This document shows, in pieces, positions 52,432-60,801 of a DNA stretch of 64,000 nt. How positions within the stretch are numbered: position 1 is the first letter of the stretch; the number at the start of each line of letters is the position of its first letter. Where the stretch lies: the NCBI RefSeq assembly GCF_023612255.1, contig NZ_CP063231.1, forward strand, positions 2,028,001 through 2,092,000, in the 5' to 3' direction. Origin of the DNA: Luteibacter flocculans. Lineage in GTDB: Bacteria; Pseudomonadota; Gammaproteobacteria; Xanthomonadales; Rhodanobacteraceae. Both the position numbers and the translations under genes were made by a program. The notes under the pieces were generated by a model. It was not told the origin of the DNA. It worked only from the letters and a program-made list of their open reading frames with translations, and did no database searches.

Positions 52432-55347
52432 TCACTCAGTCTTACGCGGAAGCCCGAACCTCCGCCGTCTGCCGGCCGCCGACGCATAAATCGCCACCGC
52501 AGGCATGGTCACGTAAGCACTGGTGCCCCTGGGTTCGCCTTGTCCGATCGTGAAGTGGCCCGACCAGCGCGCCGTCCTTTCGCGGACGCCTTGCAACCCA
52601 AACGATAGCGGTTTGTCAGTCGCTCCGGGGGCCACCCCCACGCCGTCGTCGCTTACTTCGATGTCGAGATGGTGCTCGCCAAACCGAATGTTGACGCAGA
52701 CGGCGTTCGCATGCGCGTGCTTTCGAACATTACGGATGAGCTCCAGGACAATGGCGTTGAGATCATCTTCCGCTTCGGCCCGGATGGGTTTCTCCTCGCC
52801 GTCGACCGCGACGACGCCGTCGATGTCGGTGTCGGCGAGGCATTCGTTCAGCGCGGAGCGCAAGCGCATGACCAGCGATATCGAGGGTCTGGGAGTCGTG
52901 CGGAGGTCCACGACGCGCTGCCGTCCCTCCGCCATGGTCTGTTCAGCCACGCGCAGGGCCCGCTCGAGGTGATCACGAGCGGCGCCTTCCTTCATTGCGT
53001 TGGCCGCCACGCGCACGTAAAGCAGTACTCCATGCAGTCCTTGCAGCACCGTGTCATGCAACTCACGCGCAATGCGCTCGCGCTCCATGACCCGCGCGAG
53101 CAAGACCGTACCCAGAATCCGCACGCGCCAGGCGTAAAGCGCGTAGAGCAGGGCGATCACGATGGCCACGCAGAGCAGTGCAAACCACGTCGTTTGGTAA
53201 AAATAGGGCGCGATACGGAATGACACACGCGCGGGAATCGTGGACCAGACGCCGTCCTCATTGGCCGCGAGAACTTCGAAGGTATAACTGCCGGGCGAAA
53301 GATTCGTATACGTCGCCTCCCGCACGTTGCCCACATCTCGCGACGTTTCATCCAGGCGCGTGAGCCGGTAGCGGAATCGCGCACGTTCGGGAATGGAAAG
53401 AACCGGTGCCGTATAACGAAACTCAACACGTGTCGTGCCAGCGGCCAATGCCTCATCTGGCCCGAGGGTCCTGCCGTTGACCGCGAGGACCGTCGCGACC
53501 GGGGGGCGAGGGTTTTGCGTGAGGCGTGCCGGGTCGAGCTCCGCCGCACCCGTGTCGGACGCGACCCATAGACGATGGCCGGCACCAGGGATGAGCGAGG
53601 GGGCGGGTACCGCGTCCCGAAGACCCGGCCAGCCGTCACGCTCGTCGAAGTGCTGCACAGGCACGAGGTAGTGGGGGTCTGCCCACCATCGCTTCATGTC
53701 ATCCGCCGCGACACGATAAAGTCCGTCGGACGCGTTGACCCACAGATCGCCATCGGCCTGTTCGACGATGCCTGTGCCCAGCCGCACCACATGGTCGTCG
53801 GCGAAGCGCAACGAGCGAACGGGTTTGCCCGGGGTGAAGAACTGCACACCATGGTCGCCTGTGATCCAGACGCCGTCGTGGCGCGGCCACAAGGCAATCA
53901 CCTGTCCGACGGTGATGCCTGCAGTGCCCGTATAGACCGTCGCGCGTGTTCCATCATCCTCGATGGTCGCCACCGTGTTGTCGTCGTAACCAAGCCACAA
54001 GCCGTGATCGGCACGCGTGGCGATCGCACGGAGGTTCTTTTCTTTTCCCGGAAGGCCTGCGTCCGTGCCAAGGGGGACACCCGTTCCACCGGCCAGGCGG
54101 AAGGCCTGGCGGAAGGCCAGCCACACCGAGCCGTCGCGAGCCTGGGACAACGCGCGCACTTGTCTCGGCATATCCATGATGGCCGAGGGAAGCGGCTCGA
54201 CCTTGATGTCGTGTCCGTCGATTCGCAGCAGGCCCCGGTCCGACGTCATCAAGACGTTGCCGTCCGGGGCCCTTGCGATGGCGTTTATCTGCTTCCCGGC
54301 TTGTGGCCATGCCTTGGCGACCGGCGCGAATTCGGTCAAGCCGCCTTGGGAAGCCACCCATAGGTGATCCTGGCCGTCTGTGGCGATGGCCGGCTTGTAC
54401 GTGTCCTGAGGTAGATCGACAGGCTCGAAGCGGCCCCACCTGAACTGGTCGATGCCCTTGGGGGTCGCCACCCAGAGGGTGCCTTCGCGGTCCTTGAAGA
54501 CTGCAAGCGCGGATGCACCGGTCAGCCCGTTCTTCTCGCTGTACGTCTCGACCACAGGCTGGCCTGTCGCCGGACCGCTTCCCGGCCAGATGATGCGCAC
54601 CACGCCGGCATTCGCACCGCACCACATGGCACCCTCATCGTCGATGATCTCGTCGGTGAGTTGGTCTTCCGGGCGCCACACGCCACCCGCGCGACCGAGT
54701 TGCGCAGCACGGTAGTCGGCGACGGTCCGCAGTTCGAAGGCCGCGGCACCAGGTTCTTTCCGCAGCGCGCTCTTGTCGCGAAGAAGCCAGATGGACTGGT
54801 CGGGTGCAACGAAACCCTGTTGGATATATTCCCTGGGCTCGGGCTCTGTCTTTGGAAATCGCTCCCAGCTATTGCCCGTGAACCGATACAGCCCGTTGGT
54901 GCGCACGGCCCATAACGTACCGTCCGTGGTGCGAGCCAGGGATATGACCGTTCCCACGCCATCCGGCCTCGGAAACACCTGCGCTTTGCCGCCGGCAAGG
55001 CGGGTGATGTAACCACTCCGGTCACCTACCCACAAAGCGCCATCGGGCGTGGCAAGCAACGACATGATCTGGGGATGGGGCAGCAGGGGGCTGAGGCTGC
55101 CGTCGAAGGTGACGCCATCGAATTTGAACAGGCCCGTCGGTCCGCCAAGCCACAGGTAGCCCTCGCGGTCCTGCGTGATCGCCCAGACGCCGGCCGGCGC
55201 TCCTGCACTGGCAGGAAAGGCGCGGTGGATGAGTTGTCGGATCGGGCGGTAAGCGGGCGCCGGTGGCGCGTCGGCTAAGGCGGTCGATGCGTACACGAGC
55301 AAGAGCAGGCCGAAAGCGGCCAGCAGGTGCTTCATAACTCGACGCAT
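52432..55347 (-). CDS. Beta-propeller sensor histidine kinase (Reg_prop/Y_Y_Y, HisKA_3)
   Basis: A 971-residue membrane sensor kinase. A signal peptide (residues 1-26) precedes a large periplasmic region of repeated propeller blades (GVWAITQDREGYLWLGG, LFKFDG-type repeats) and a Y_Y_Y-like domain. One membrane helix lies at about 717-740, then a cytoplasmic kinase of the NarX/DegS type with H-box RELHDTVLQG (His764), N-box ELIRNVRKHAHAN (Asn873) and G-boxes DDGVG and FGLQGVRER. Such kinases phosphorylate NarL/FixJ-type regulators. It follows the GNAT-LuxR gene by 60 bases and precedes the TonB receptor. Starts at 55347 and 55335 are both possible. Confidence 0.9.
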   Translation of the reverse strand: MRRVMKHLLAAFGLLLLVYASTALADAPPAPAYRPIRQLIHRAFPASAGAPAGVWAITQDREGYLWLGGPTGLFKFDGVTFDGSLSPLLPHPQIMSLLATPDGALWVGDRSGYITRLAGGKAQVFPRPDGVGTVISLARTTDGTLWAVRTNGLYRFTGNSWERFPKTEPEPREYIQQGFVAPDQSIWLLRDKSALRKEPGAAAFELRTVADYRAAQLGRAGGVWRPEDQLTDEIIDDEGAMWCGANAGVVRIIWPGSGPATGQPVVETYSEKNGLTGASALAVFKDREGTLWVATPKGIDQFRWGRFEPVDLPQDTYKPAIATDGQDHLWVASQGGLTEFAPVAKAWPQAGKQINAIARAPDGNVLMTSDRGLLRIDGHDIKVEPLPSAIMDMPRQVRALSQARDGSVWLAFRQAFRLAGGTGVPLGTDAGLPGKEKNLRAIATRADHGLWLGYDDNTVATIEDDGTRATVYTGTAGITVGQVIALWPRHDGVWITGDHGVQFFTPGKPVRSLRFADDHVVRLGTGIVEQADGDLWVNASDGLYRVAADDMKRWWADPHYLVPVQHFDERDGWPGLRDAVPAPSLIPGAGHRLWVASDTGAAELDPARLTQNPRPPVATVLAVNGRTLGPDEALAAGTTRVEFRYTAPVLSIPERARFRYRLTRLDETSRDVGNVREATYTNLSPGSYTFEVLAANEDGVWSTIPARVSFRIAPYFYQTTWFALLCVAIVIALLYALYAWRVRILGTVLLARVMERERIARELHDTVLQGLHGVLLYVRVAANAMKEGAARDHLERALRVAEQTMAEGRQRVVDLRTTPRPSISLVMRLRSALNECLADTDIDGVVAVDGEEKPIRAEAEDDLNAIVLELIRNVRKHAHANAVCVNIRFGEHHLDIEVSDDGVGVAPGATDKPLSFGLQGVRERTARWSGHFTIGQGEPRGTSAYVTMPAVAIYASAAGRRRRFGLPRKTE

Positions 55348-55407
55348 CGGCGTTTCCCGGGACGGCCTCGAGCCATTGTGACCACCGCGCCGTGGAAGGT
55401 CCACCAC

Positions 55408-55917
55408 CTACCGAAGGAAGCCACGCTTGAGTGCGATGGCCACGGCGTGCGTGCGATTGTTGGCCTGCAGTTTGCTCATCGCATGCGACAGGTGTTCCTT
55501 CACCGTTTCCGTTGAGAGGCCGAGGCGTTCTGCGATTTGCTTGTTTTCGAGCCCTGCCGCGATACCGCGCAAGACCGAGATTTCCCGTTCGGTGAGGGCG
55601 TTGTCGTCAGGGCGCTGAAGCATCCGCCAGCCATCGCTCGTCAACAGGTCCTGCGTCTCGGGATTGTCGCGCATGTACTCCGTCACAAAATCGCAGGCTG
55701 GCTCGACCAGGAGGCCCTGCAGCCGCGCCTGGGCCAAGGCCACCCGCATGAGCTGGATGCCAACCCCGTTTTCGATCAGGGCCTGGGAAATATCGACACG
55801 GAAGAAGCGCAACACACGCCCGTTCCGTTCATACCAGGCGCTCGCGCTCTGCCGGCCGAGTTCGGCGATGAAGCGTCCTTCGTCGGGTGCATCCCTGATG
55901 CCGATGTCCGCTGCCAT
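55408..55917 (-). CDS. NATD1-like GNAT fold fused to LuxR helix-turn-helix regulator
   Basis: A 169-residue protein. Residues about 12-92 follow the NATD1/YjdJ acetyltransferase pattern: ENGVGIQLMRVALAQARLQG corresponds to the acetyl-CoA loop and helix, and VEPACDFVTEYMRDNPE matches the P-x-C...HPE end of that family. Residues 105-169 form a LuxR/NarL DNA-binding domain (LTEREISVLRGIAAGLENKQ, TVKEHLSHAMSKL). No receiver domain is present. It sits directly upstream of a sensor kinase on the same strand. The DNA-binding part closely resembles that of the response regulator at 60053. Catalytic activity is uncertain; the fold may only bind a ligand. Confidence 0.75.
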   Translation of the reverse strand: MAADIGIRDAPDEGRFIAELGRQSASAWYERNGRVLRFFRVDISQALIENGVGIQLMRVALAQARLQGLLVEPACDFVTEYMRDNPETQDLLTSDGWRMLQRPDDNALTEREISVLRGIAAGLENKQIAERLGLSTETVKEHLSHAMSKLQANNRTHAVAIALKRGFLR

Positions 55918-56117
55918 GCATGCGCTGAAAGAAGAGCCGGGATCCCGGCGACCGCAAAAATCCTAGCGCGTGGTCTACGGGCCGGCTTGCACTTTTGGCG
56001 TCACGCCCGATCGTTCAATGCTCACGCGTGTACGGAATGACCGCTATGACACAGTCCTACTAGCAAAGCGGCTTTCGGCGCGTACCATGCGCGCCATCCC
56101 CCGTCTCTGGAATCCCC

Positions 56118-57311
56118 ATGTCCTCACCCACAGAACGTGCAAGCGGTCCCCGCCGGGGCGTCCTGTTTGCCATGGCCCTTGCCGCAGGCCTCGCGGTGGC
56201 GTCCATCTATTACAACCAGCCCATGCTGGGCGTGATGACCAATACCTTCCACGATGCGCGCGTCAGTGGATGGATTCCCACCTTGACCCAACTCGGCTAT
56301 GCCGCGGGCCTGCTATTCCTACTTCCGCTAGGTGACATGCTCGAGCGCCGGAAGCTCATCGTCGTTCAGTTCGGTGTACTCGCCCTTGCCCTCGTGGTCA
56401 TGGCCATCGCCCCTGGCGTGTCGGTGCTCGCCCTGGCATCGGTCCTCGTGGGCGCCGCGGCCACGGTCGCCCAGCAGATCGTGCCGTTTGCGGCCATCCT
56501 CTCCGCGCCAGAAAAGCGGGGTGCGGCCATCGGCACGGTGATGAGCGGGCTCCTCACCGGCATCCTCCTCAGCCGCACGCTCGCCGGCATTGTCTCGAGC
56601 ATGGCCGGATGGCGGGCGATGTACTGGCTGGCTGTGCCACTGGCCCTGCTGGGCGCTGCGCTCATGGCGCGCAGCCTGCCGGCACATCACCCGGCAAAAA
56701 AGCTCCGCTACGGCGACCTGCTGGGCTCACTCATCCATCTTTGGCGTGGTGAGCCGGTGCTGCGCCGCGCAGCGATCACGCAGGCGCTGCTGTTTGCTTC
56801 GTTCTCGGCGTTCTGGACGACCCTCGCGCTCCGCCTGGCCGAACCGCCGCTCAACCTTGGCGCGGCGTCCGCAGGCCTGTTCGGCATCGTCGGTGCCGTA
56901 GGCGTTGCGATGGCGCCGGTGGCGGGCCGCGTAGCCGATCGTCGCGGCCCGGCACCGGTCATCGCCCTGGGGGCGGCGGCAACCATGGTGGCCTGGCTCG
57001 TCTTCGGGTTATGGCCGGGCCTGATCGGTCTCATCGTTGGCGTCGTGGTGCTCGACTTCGGCGTGCAGATTGCGCTGGTGTCCAACCAACATCTGATTTA
57101 TGGCCTGCACCCGGAGTACAAGAGCCGGCTCAACACGCTCTTCATGACCACGATGTTCGTGGGTGGCGCGCTCGGATCGATGGCGGCAGCCACGGCGTTT
57201 GTCCATGGTGGCTGGCGGGGCGTCTGCATCCTCGGTGGCGTGCTACCTGTGGGTGCATTGCTCCTCAGCCTTATCCGGCGGCGCGCCTCGCCGTCTCAGC
57301 AGGCGCACTGA
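56118..57311 (+). CDS. MFS transporter (YnfM/Bcr-like, 12 helices)
   Basis: A 397-residue inner-membrane protein with twelve hydrophobic segments. The opening LAVASIYYNQPMLGVMTNTF, motif A-like PLGDMLERRKLIVVQFG and AGRVADRRGPAPVIALG in the second half fit the MFS sugar-efflux/YnfM-type exporters. It is divergent from the GNAT-LuxR gene (200-base gap) and convergent with the hydrolase at 57331. The substrate is unknown. Confidence 0.88.
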   Translation: MSSPTERASGPRRGVLFAMALAAGLAVASIYYNQPMLGVMTNTFHDARVSGWIPTLTQLGYAAGLLFLLPLGDMLERRKLIVVQFGVLALALVVMAIAPGVSVLALASVLVGAAATVAQQIVPFAAILSAPEKRGAAIGTVMSGLLTGILLSRTLAGIVSSMAGWRAMYWLAVPLALLGAALMARSLPAHHPAKKLRYGDLLGSLIHLWRGEPVLRRAAITQALLFASFSAFWTTLALRLAEPPLNLGAASAGLFGIVGAVGVAMAPVAGRVADRRGPAPVIALGAAATMVAWLVFGLWPGLIGLIVGVVVLDFGVQIALVSNQHLIYGLHPEYKSRLNTLFMTTMFVGGALGSMAAATAFVHGGWRGVCILGGVLPVGALLLSLIRRRASPSQQAH

Positions 57312-57330
57312 GACGGCGGGCGTCGCCCGG

Positions 57331-58038
57331 TCAGCCGCGTGATGCAGCCGCCGCGGCCTGCGTGATGGCCTCGATGACTTCATCGGCGTGCGAGATGAGC
57401 GACATATGGCTCGACGGCACCTCCGTTACCGTGGAACCCATGAGCTTCGCGGCGTCGCGCTGCAGCTCCGGTGAGACTGCGCGGTCACTTGTCGAGACGA
57501 TGAACCAGGACGGGCGCGTACGCCAGGCGGTCTTCGTGAGCGCGTCGGCGAACGTACCCTTGGCGAGCGGACCCTGCGTGACCGAAAGAAGGCGGGCTGT
57601 CTCGGATGGCAGATCCTGCGCGACGTCATCGATGAAGGCCTGCTCGGAGAGATAGACAAAACCGTTGCCATCGTCGCGGATGCCACCGAGCGCCGGCGGA
57701 GCAGGGTACTTGCCGACGAGTTCACCGGTCGTCTGGCCCGTTTCGCCGGAGAAAGCCGAGACATAGACCAGCGATTTGACCTTCGGGTCCTCACCGGCCT
57801 CGGTGACGATGAACCCCGCCCAGCTGTGACCGACGAGGACAACCGGGCCCTCGACAAAATCGATGACGCGCTTGGTTGCAGCCACGTCGTCGGCGAGCGA
57901 CGTAAGCGGGTTTTGCACGGCGACGACCTTCAGGCCCTTCGACAGGAGCTTGGGAATGACGGCGCTCCAGCTCGAGCCATCGGCCCAGGCACCGTGGACG
58001 AGGACAATGGTGGGCGAGGCAGTTGACGTGGTGCTCAT
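57331..58038 (-). CDS. Alpha/beta hydrolase (EstC-like)
   Basis: A 235-residue hydrolase. The opening TIVLVHGAWADGSSW gives the oxyanion segment, the nucleophile elbow is GHSWAG (Ser), and the acid and His are likely in STSDRAV and SSHMSLISH. This form belongs to the small esterase/EstC-like group with short cap. The start at 58038 follows AAAGGA. It is divergent from the next hydrolase (58250) with a 211-base spacer. The substrate is unknown. Confidence 0.87.
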   Translation of the reverse strand: MSTTSTASPTIVLVHGAWADGSSWSAVIPKLLSKGLKVVAVQNPLTSLADDVAATKRVIDFVEGPVVLVGHSWAGFIVTEAGEDPKVKSLVYVSAFSGETGQTTGELVGKYPAPPALGGIRDDGNGFVYLSEQAFIDDVAQDLPSETARLLSVTQGPLAKGTFADALTKTAWRTRPSWFIVSTSDRAVSPELQRDAAKLMGSTVTEVPSSHMSLISHADEVIEAITQAAAAASRG

Positions 58039-58249
58039 GGCAGGTCCTTTCGATGGCGAAGAATGATGTCCGGGGACAAAACACACGCCAAGCTAGGACA
58101 ACTACCTGCGCGGAGCTTGCAGGAAGATGAGGCGGACAATCGTTCTACGCGTTCACCTCATGCCTCATCAATGAGCGGTCCAATCGTGCTATTTCCGCCT
58201 TTCCGTCATCGCTACGCTGCACCCTTCCCCTGGCTGCGGTCGACGCGCA

Positions 58250-59113
58250 ATGAAACACCACACCATCAAGGCCAACGGCATCCGCCAGCATTTCATCGAA
58301 GCAGGTGAGGGGGCGCCGGTCGTCCTGCTCCATGGATTTCCCGAAACCTCTTACGCCTGGCGTCACCAGATTCCGGTACTGTCCGAGAAGTACCGCGTCA
58401 TCGCGCCGGATCTCCGCGGCTACGGCAAGACCGACAAGCCGGCCACGGGCTACGACAAGCGCAACATGGCGAAGGATCTCGTCGCGCTGCTCGATCACCT
58501 CGGCATCGACCGTATCGCGCTCGTGGGTCATGACCGTGGCGCGCGTGTCGCGACGCGTTTTGCCAAGGACCACCCGGAGCGCCTCGACCGGCTGGTGGTG
58601 ATGGACAACGTGCCTACGCGCATCGTTGCCCAATCGATGAATGCAAAGGTCGCCAAGGCATACTGGTTCTTCGCGTTCCACCAGGTGCTCGATTTGCCAG
58701 AGGCGCTTATTTCTGGCCGTGAGGATGTCTGGTTGCGCCATTTCTTCACCGACTGGTGCTATGACCCGCATACGATCGAAGGCGCCGATTTCGAGGCCTA
58801 CGTGTCGGCATACCGCGAACCGGGTGCCGTTCGCGGGGCCATGGCCGACTACCGCGCGGCGCCCGAGGATGTCCTCCAGGACGAACAGGACGCCGATACG
58901 CTCATCGCATGCCCAACGATGTCCATCTGGGGTGCCGATTTCGAAGCCGTCGGCGGTACCTTCGACATGGCGGCGGTCTGGCGCGGGATGGCGACGCACC
59001 TTCGTGCCGAGCCCATTGCCCAGTGCGGCCATCTTCCCCAGGAGGAGCAGCCGGAAATCGTCAACTCCCTGCTGCTCGATTTCCTCAGCGGCTGGAACGG
59101 GGGTGTGGCATGA
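58250..59113 (+). CDS. Alpha/beta hydrolase with Asp nucleophile (haloacetate dehalogenase/epoxide hydrolase-like)
   Basis: A 287-residue alpha/beta hydrolase. HGFPETSYAWRHQ (oxyanion region) and DLRGYGKTDKP precede the nucleophile elbow GHDRGARVA, where Asp replaces Ser as in haloacetate dehalogenases and epoxide hydrolases. The His is in AQCGHLPQEEQP. It therefore probably forms an ester on Asp and releases it with water. Its TGA overlaps the ATG of the secreted metallo-hydrolase (ATGA), showing a joint unit. Confidence 0.87.
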   Translation: MKHHTIKANGIRQHFIEAGEGAPVVLLHGFPETSYAWRHQIPVLSEKYRVIAPDLRGYGKTDKPATGYDKRNMAKDLVALLDHLGIDRIALVGHDRGARVATRFAKDHPERLDRLVVMDNVPTRIVAQSMNAKVAKAYWFFAFHQVLDLPEALISGREDVWLRHFFTDWCYDPHTIEGADFEAYVSAYREPGAVRGAMADYRAAPEDVLQDEQDADTLIACPTMSIWGADFEAVGGTFDMAAVWRGMATHLRAEPIAQCGHLPQEEQPEIVNSLLLDFLSGWNGGVA

Positions 59114-60051
59114 AGCGGCTGGCGTTGTTGCTCGCGCTCCTCGTTACAACGGGTGCTGCCCTGGCCGCCGATGTGCGCGTCGGTCCGCAGGGCCCTGGGT
59201 TTTACCGCCTCCGCATGGGCGCGGACGAGGTCACCGCGCTGCTCGACGGCACGCATCCGTTTCTCGCCGATGAGCTGCTCACTCATATCGACCGTACAAA
59301 GGTGGACAGTCTCCTCAAAGCGGACTACCTCGCATCCCCCGTGCAGGGATCGATCAACGCCTTCCTGGTCAAGACGCCCGACCGGCTGGTCCTTATCGAC
59401 ACAGGCGCAGGCCCCCTCTACGCAGGGGATGGCGGATTCCTGCCCACGGCGCTGCTTGCGGCGGGCTACCGCCCCGAGGATGTCACCGACGTCCTCCTGA
59501 CGCATCTGCACCGCGATCATGTCGGTGGTCTCATCCGCAACGGCACCATGCTGTTTCCCAACGCGATCGTCCACATCAACAAGGCGGACGCCGACTTCTG
59601 GCTCAACGCGGCAAATGAAAGCAAGGTTCCGAAGATCCTCCTGCCCATGTTTTCAGGTGCCATGGATTCCCTGGCGCCTTACCAGAAGGCCGGGCATGTC
59701 GTGACGTTCGCGGGGGAAACCGACGTATTGCCCGGCTTCCATGCCATCCCGGCGCCGGGGCACACGCCAGGGCACACGTGGTACCTGATCACGAGCGGGC
59801 ATGAGCATCTGCTGGCCTGGGGTGACACAGTCCACGTGGCTACCGTGCAGCTTGCCGACCCGAACGCCTCGATCCGTTACGACTACGACGAGGAGCAAGC
59901 GGCGGTATCGAGAAAGCGTGCGCTCGAGGACGCGGTGGCCAAGGGGTATTGGATCGCCGCGGCGCATGTGTCTTTCCCCGGCCTTGGGCACATCCGGCGC
60001 ACGGGGGCGGGTTACCAGTGGGTACCCGTCAACTACACGAGAACACCCTGA
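59110..60051 (+). CDS. Secreted metallo-beta-lactamase-fold hydrolase
   Basis: A 313-residue MBL-fold protein with signal peptide (residues 1-19, ending ALAAD). The zinc motif is THLHRDHVGG (HxHxDH); further ligands are in APGHTPGH, LAWGDTVH and AAHVSFPG. Members hydrolyse beta-lactams, lactones or other small esters, and this subgroup is usually periplasmic with unknown substrate. Translation is coupled to the Asp-nucleophile hydrolase before it. The gene ends 1 base before the convergent response regulator. Confidence 0.88.
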   Translation: MKRLALLLALLVTTGAALAADVRVGPQGPGFYRLRMGADEVTALLDGTHPFLADELLTHIDRTKVDSLLKADYLASPVQGSINAFLVKTPDRLVLIDTGAGPLYAGDGGFLPTALLAAGYRPEDVTDVLLTHLHRDHVGGLIRNGTMLFPNAIVHINKADADFWLNAANESKVPKILLPMFSGAMDSLAPYQKAGHVVTFAGETDVLPGFHAIPAPGHTPGHTWYLITSGHEHLLAWGDTVHVATVQLADPNASIRYDYDEEQAAVSRKRALEDAVAKGYWIAAAHVSFPGLGHIRRTGAGYQWVPVNYTRTP

Positions 60052-60052
60052 T

Positions 60053-60676
60053 TCAGCCGAGATAACCCCGGGCGAGCGCAATGGACAGCGCATGCGCCCG
60101 GTTGCTCGCACGGAGTTTGGCCATGACGCGGGAGAGGTGTTCCTTGACCGTGTCGGCAGCAATGCCGAGGTGCTTGGCAATTTGCTTGTTCTCCAGTCCG
60201 GCCGCCACACCACGCAAGACGGAGAGCTCCCGCTCCGTGAGCGGCTCATCGCCACGGTGTTCGGAAAGGCGTTTAGCGACCTCCGCCGAGACGCGGTGCT
60301 GCCCCGCATGGACGGCGCGAACGGCCCCTACAAGGTCGTTGGCGAGCGAGGTCTTGAGAAGGTAGCCCTGGGCGCCGGCCGCAAGGGTCCGCCTCGCGGC
60401 CGCATCTCCGCCGTAGGTCGTGAGCACAATCACGCGGGCCGTCGGTTCGATCTTCCGCATGGCGCCAACCATCGCATCGCCGTCCATGTCCGGCAGCTTG
60501 AGATCGACGACGGCAACATCCGGCCGCATGGCTCGGAAAGCCTCGATGCCCTCGGCCCCGGTCCCCGCCTGTCCGACGATGAGCACGTCCGGTTCGGCGG
60601 CCAGCATGGCCACCACACCCGCGCGAAAGAGGGGGTGGTCATCGACGACGATGACGCGGATGGCCTGTGATGTCAT
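60053..60676 (-). CDS. NarL/FixJ family response regulator
   Basis: A 207-residue two-component regulator. The receiver domain has the acidic pair in VVDDHPLF (residues 11-18), phospho-acceptor Asp58 in VVDLKLPDMDG and Lys in YLLKTS near 105. The LuxR helix-turn-helix (LTERELSVLRGVAAGLENKQ, TVKEHLSRVMAKL) follows. No kinase gene adjoins it; the nearest HisKA_3 kinase is at 52432-55347. Its DNA-binding domain is very like that of the GNAT-LuxR fusion at 55408. Start at 60676 (MTSQAIRVIVV). The porin gene lies upstream on the same strand. Confidence 0.92.
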   Translation of the reverse strand: MTSQAIRVIVVDDHPLFRAGVVAMLAAEPDVLIVGQAGTGAEGIEAFRAMRPDVAVVDLKLPDMDGDAMVGAMRKIEPTARVIVLTTYGGDAAARRTLAAGAQGYLLKTSLANDLVGAVRAVHAGQHRVSAEVAKRLSEHRGDEPLTERELSVLRGVAAGLENKQIAKHLGIAADTVKEHLSRVMAKLRASNRAHALSIALARGYLG

Positions 60677-60801
60677 GGTTGTGCCGAGATGGTCTGGCGA
60701 TCGGGATACAACATGTGGGCGCCGCGTGGCTTGACGCCCTGCGTGGTCAGAATCTATCGCCGCATCGAGTCGCCGATGTCTCCCGGCGCACACGAGTGCC
60801 G

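Noticed and set aside
55408-55917. Classical response regulator call for the LuxR protein next to the kinase
   Set aside because: The N-terminal part lacks the acidic pair, phospho-acceptor Asp and Lys of a receiver and instead follows a GNAT pattern.
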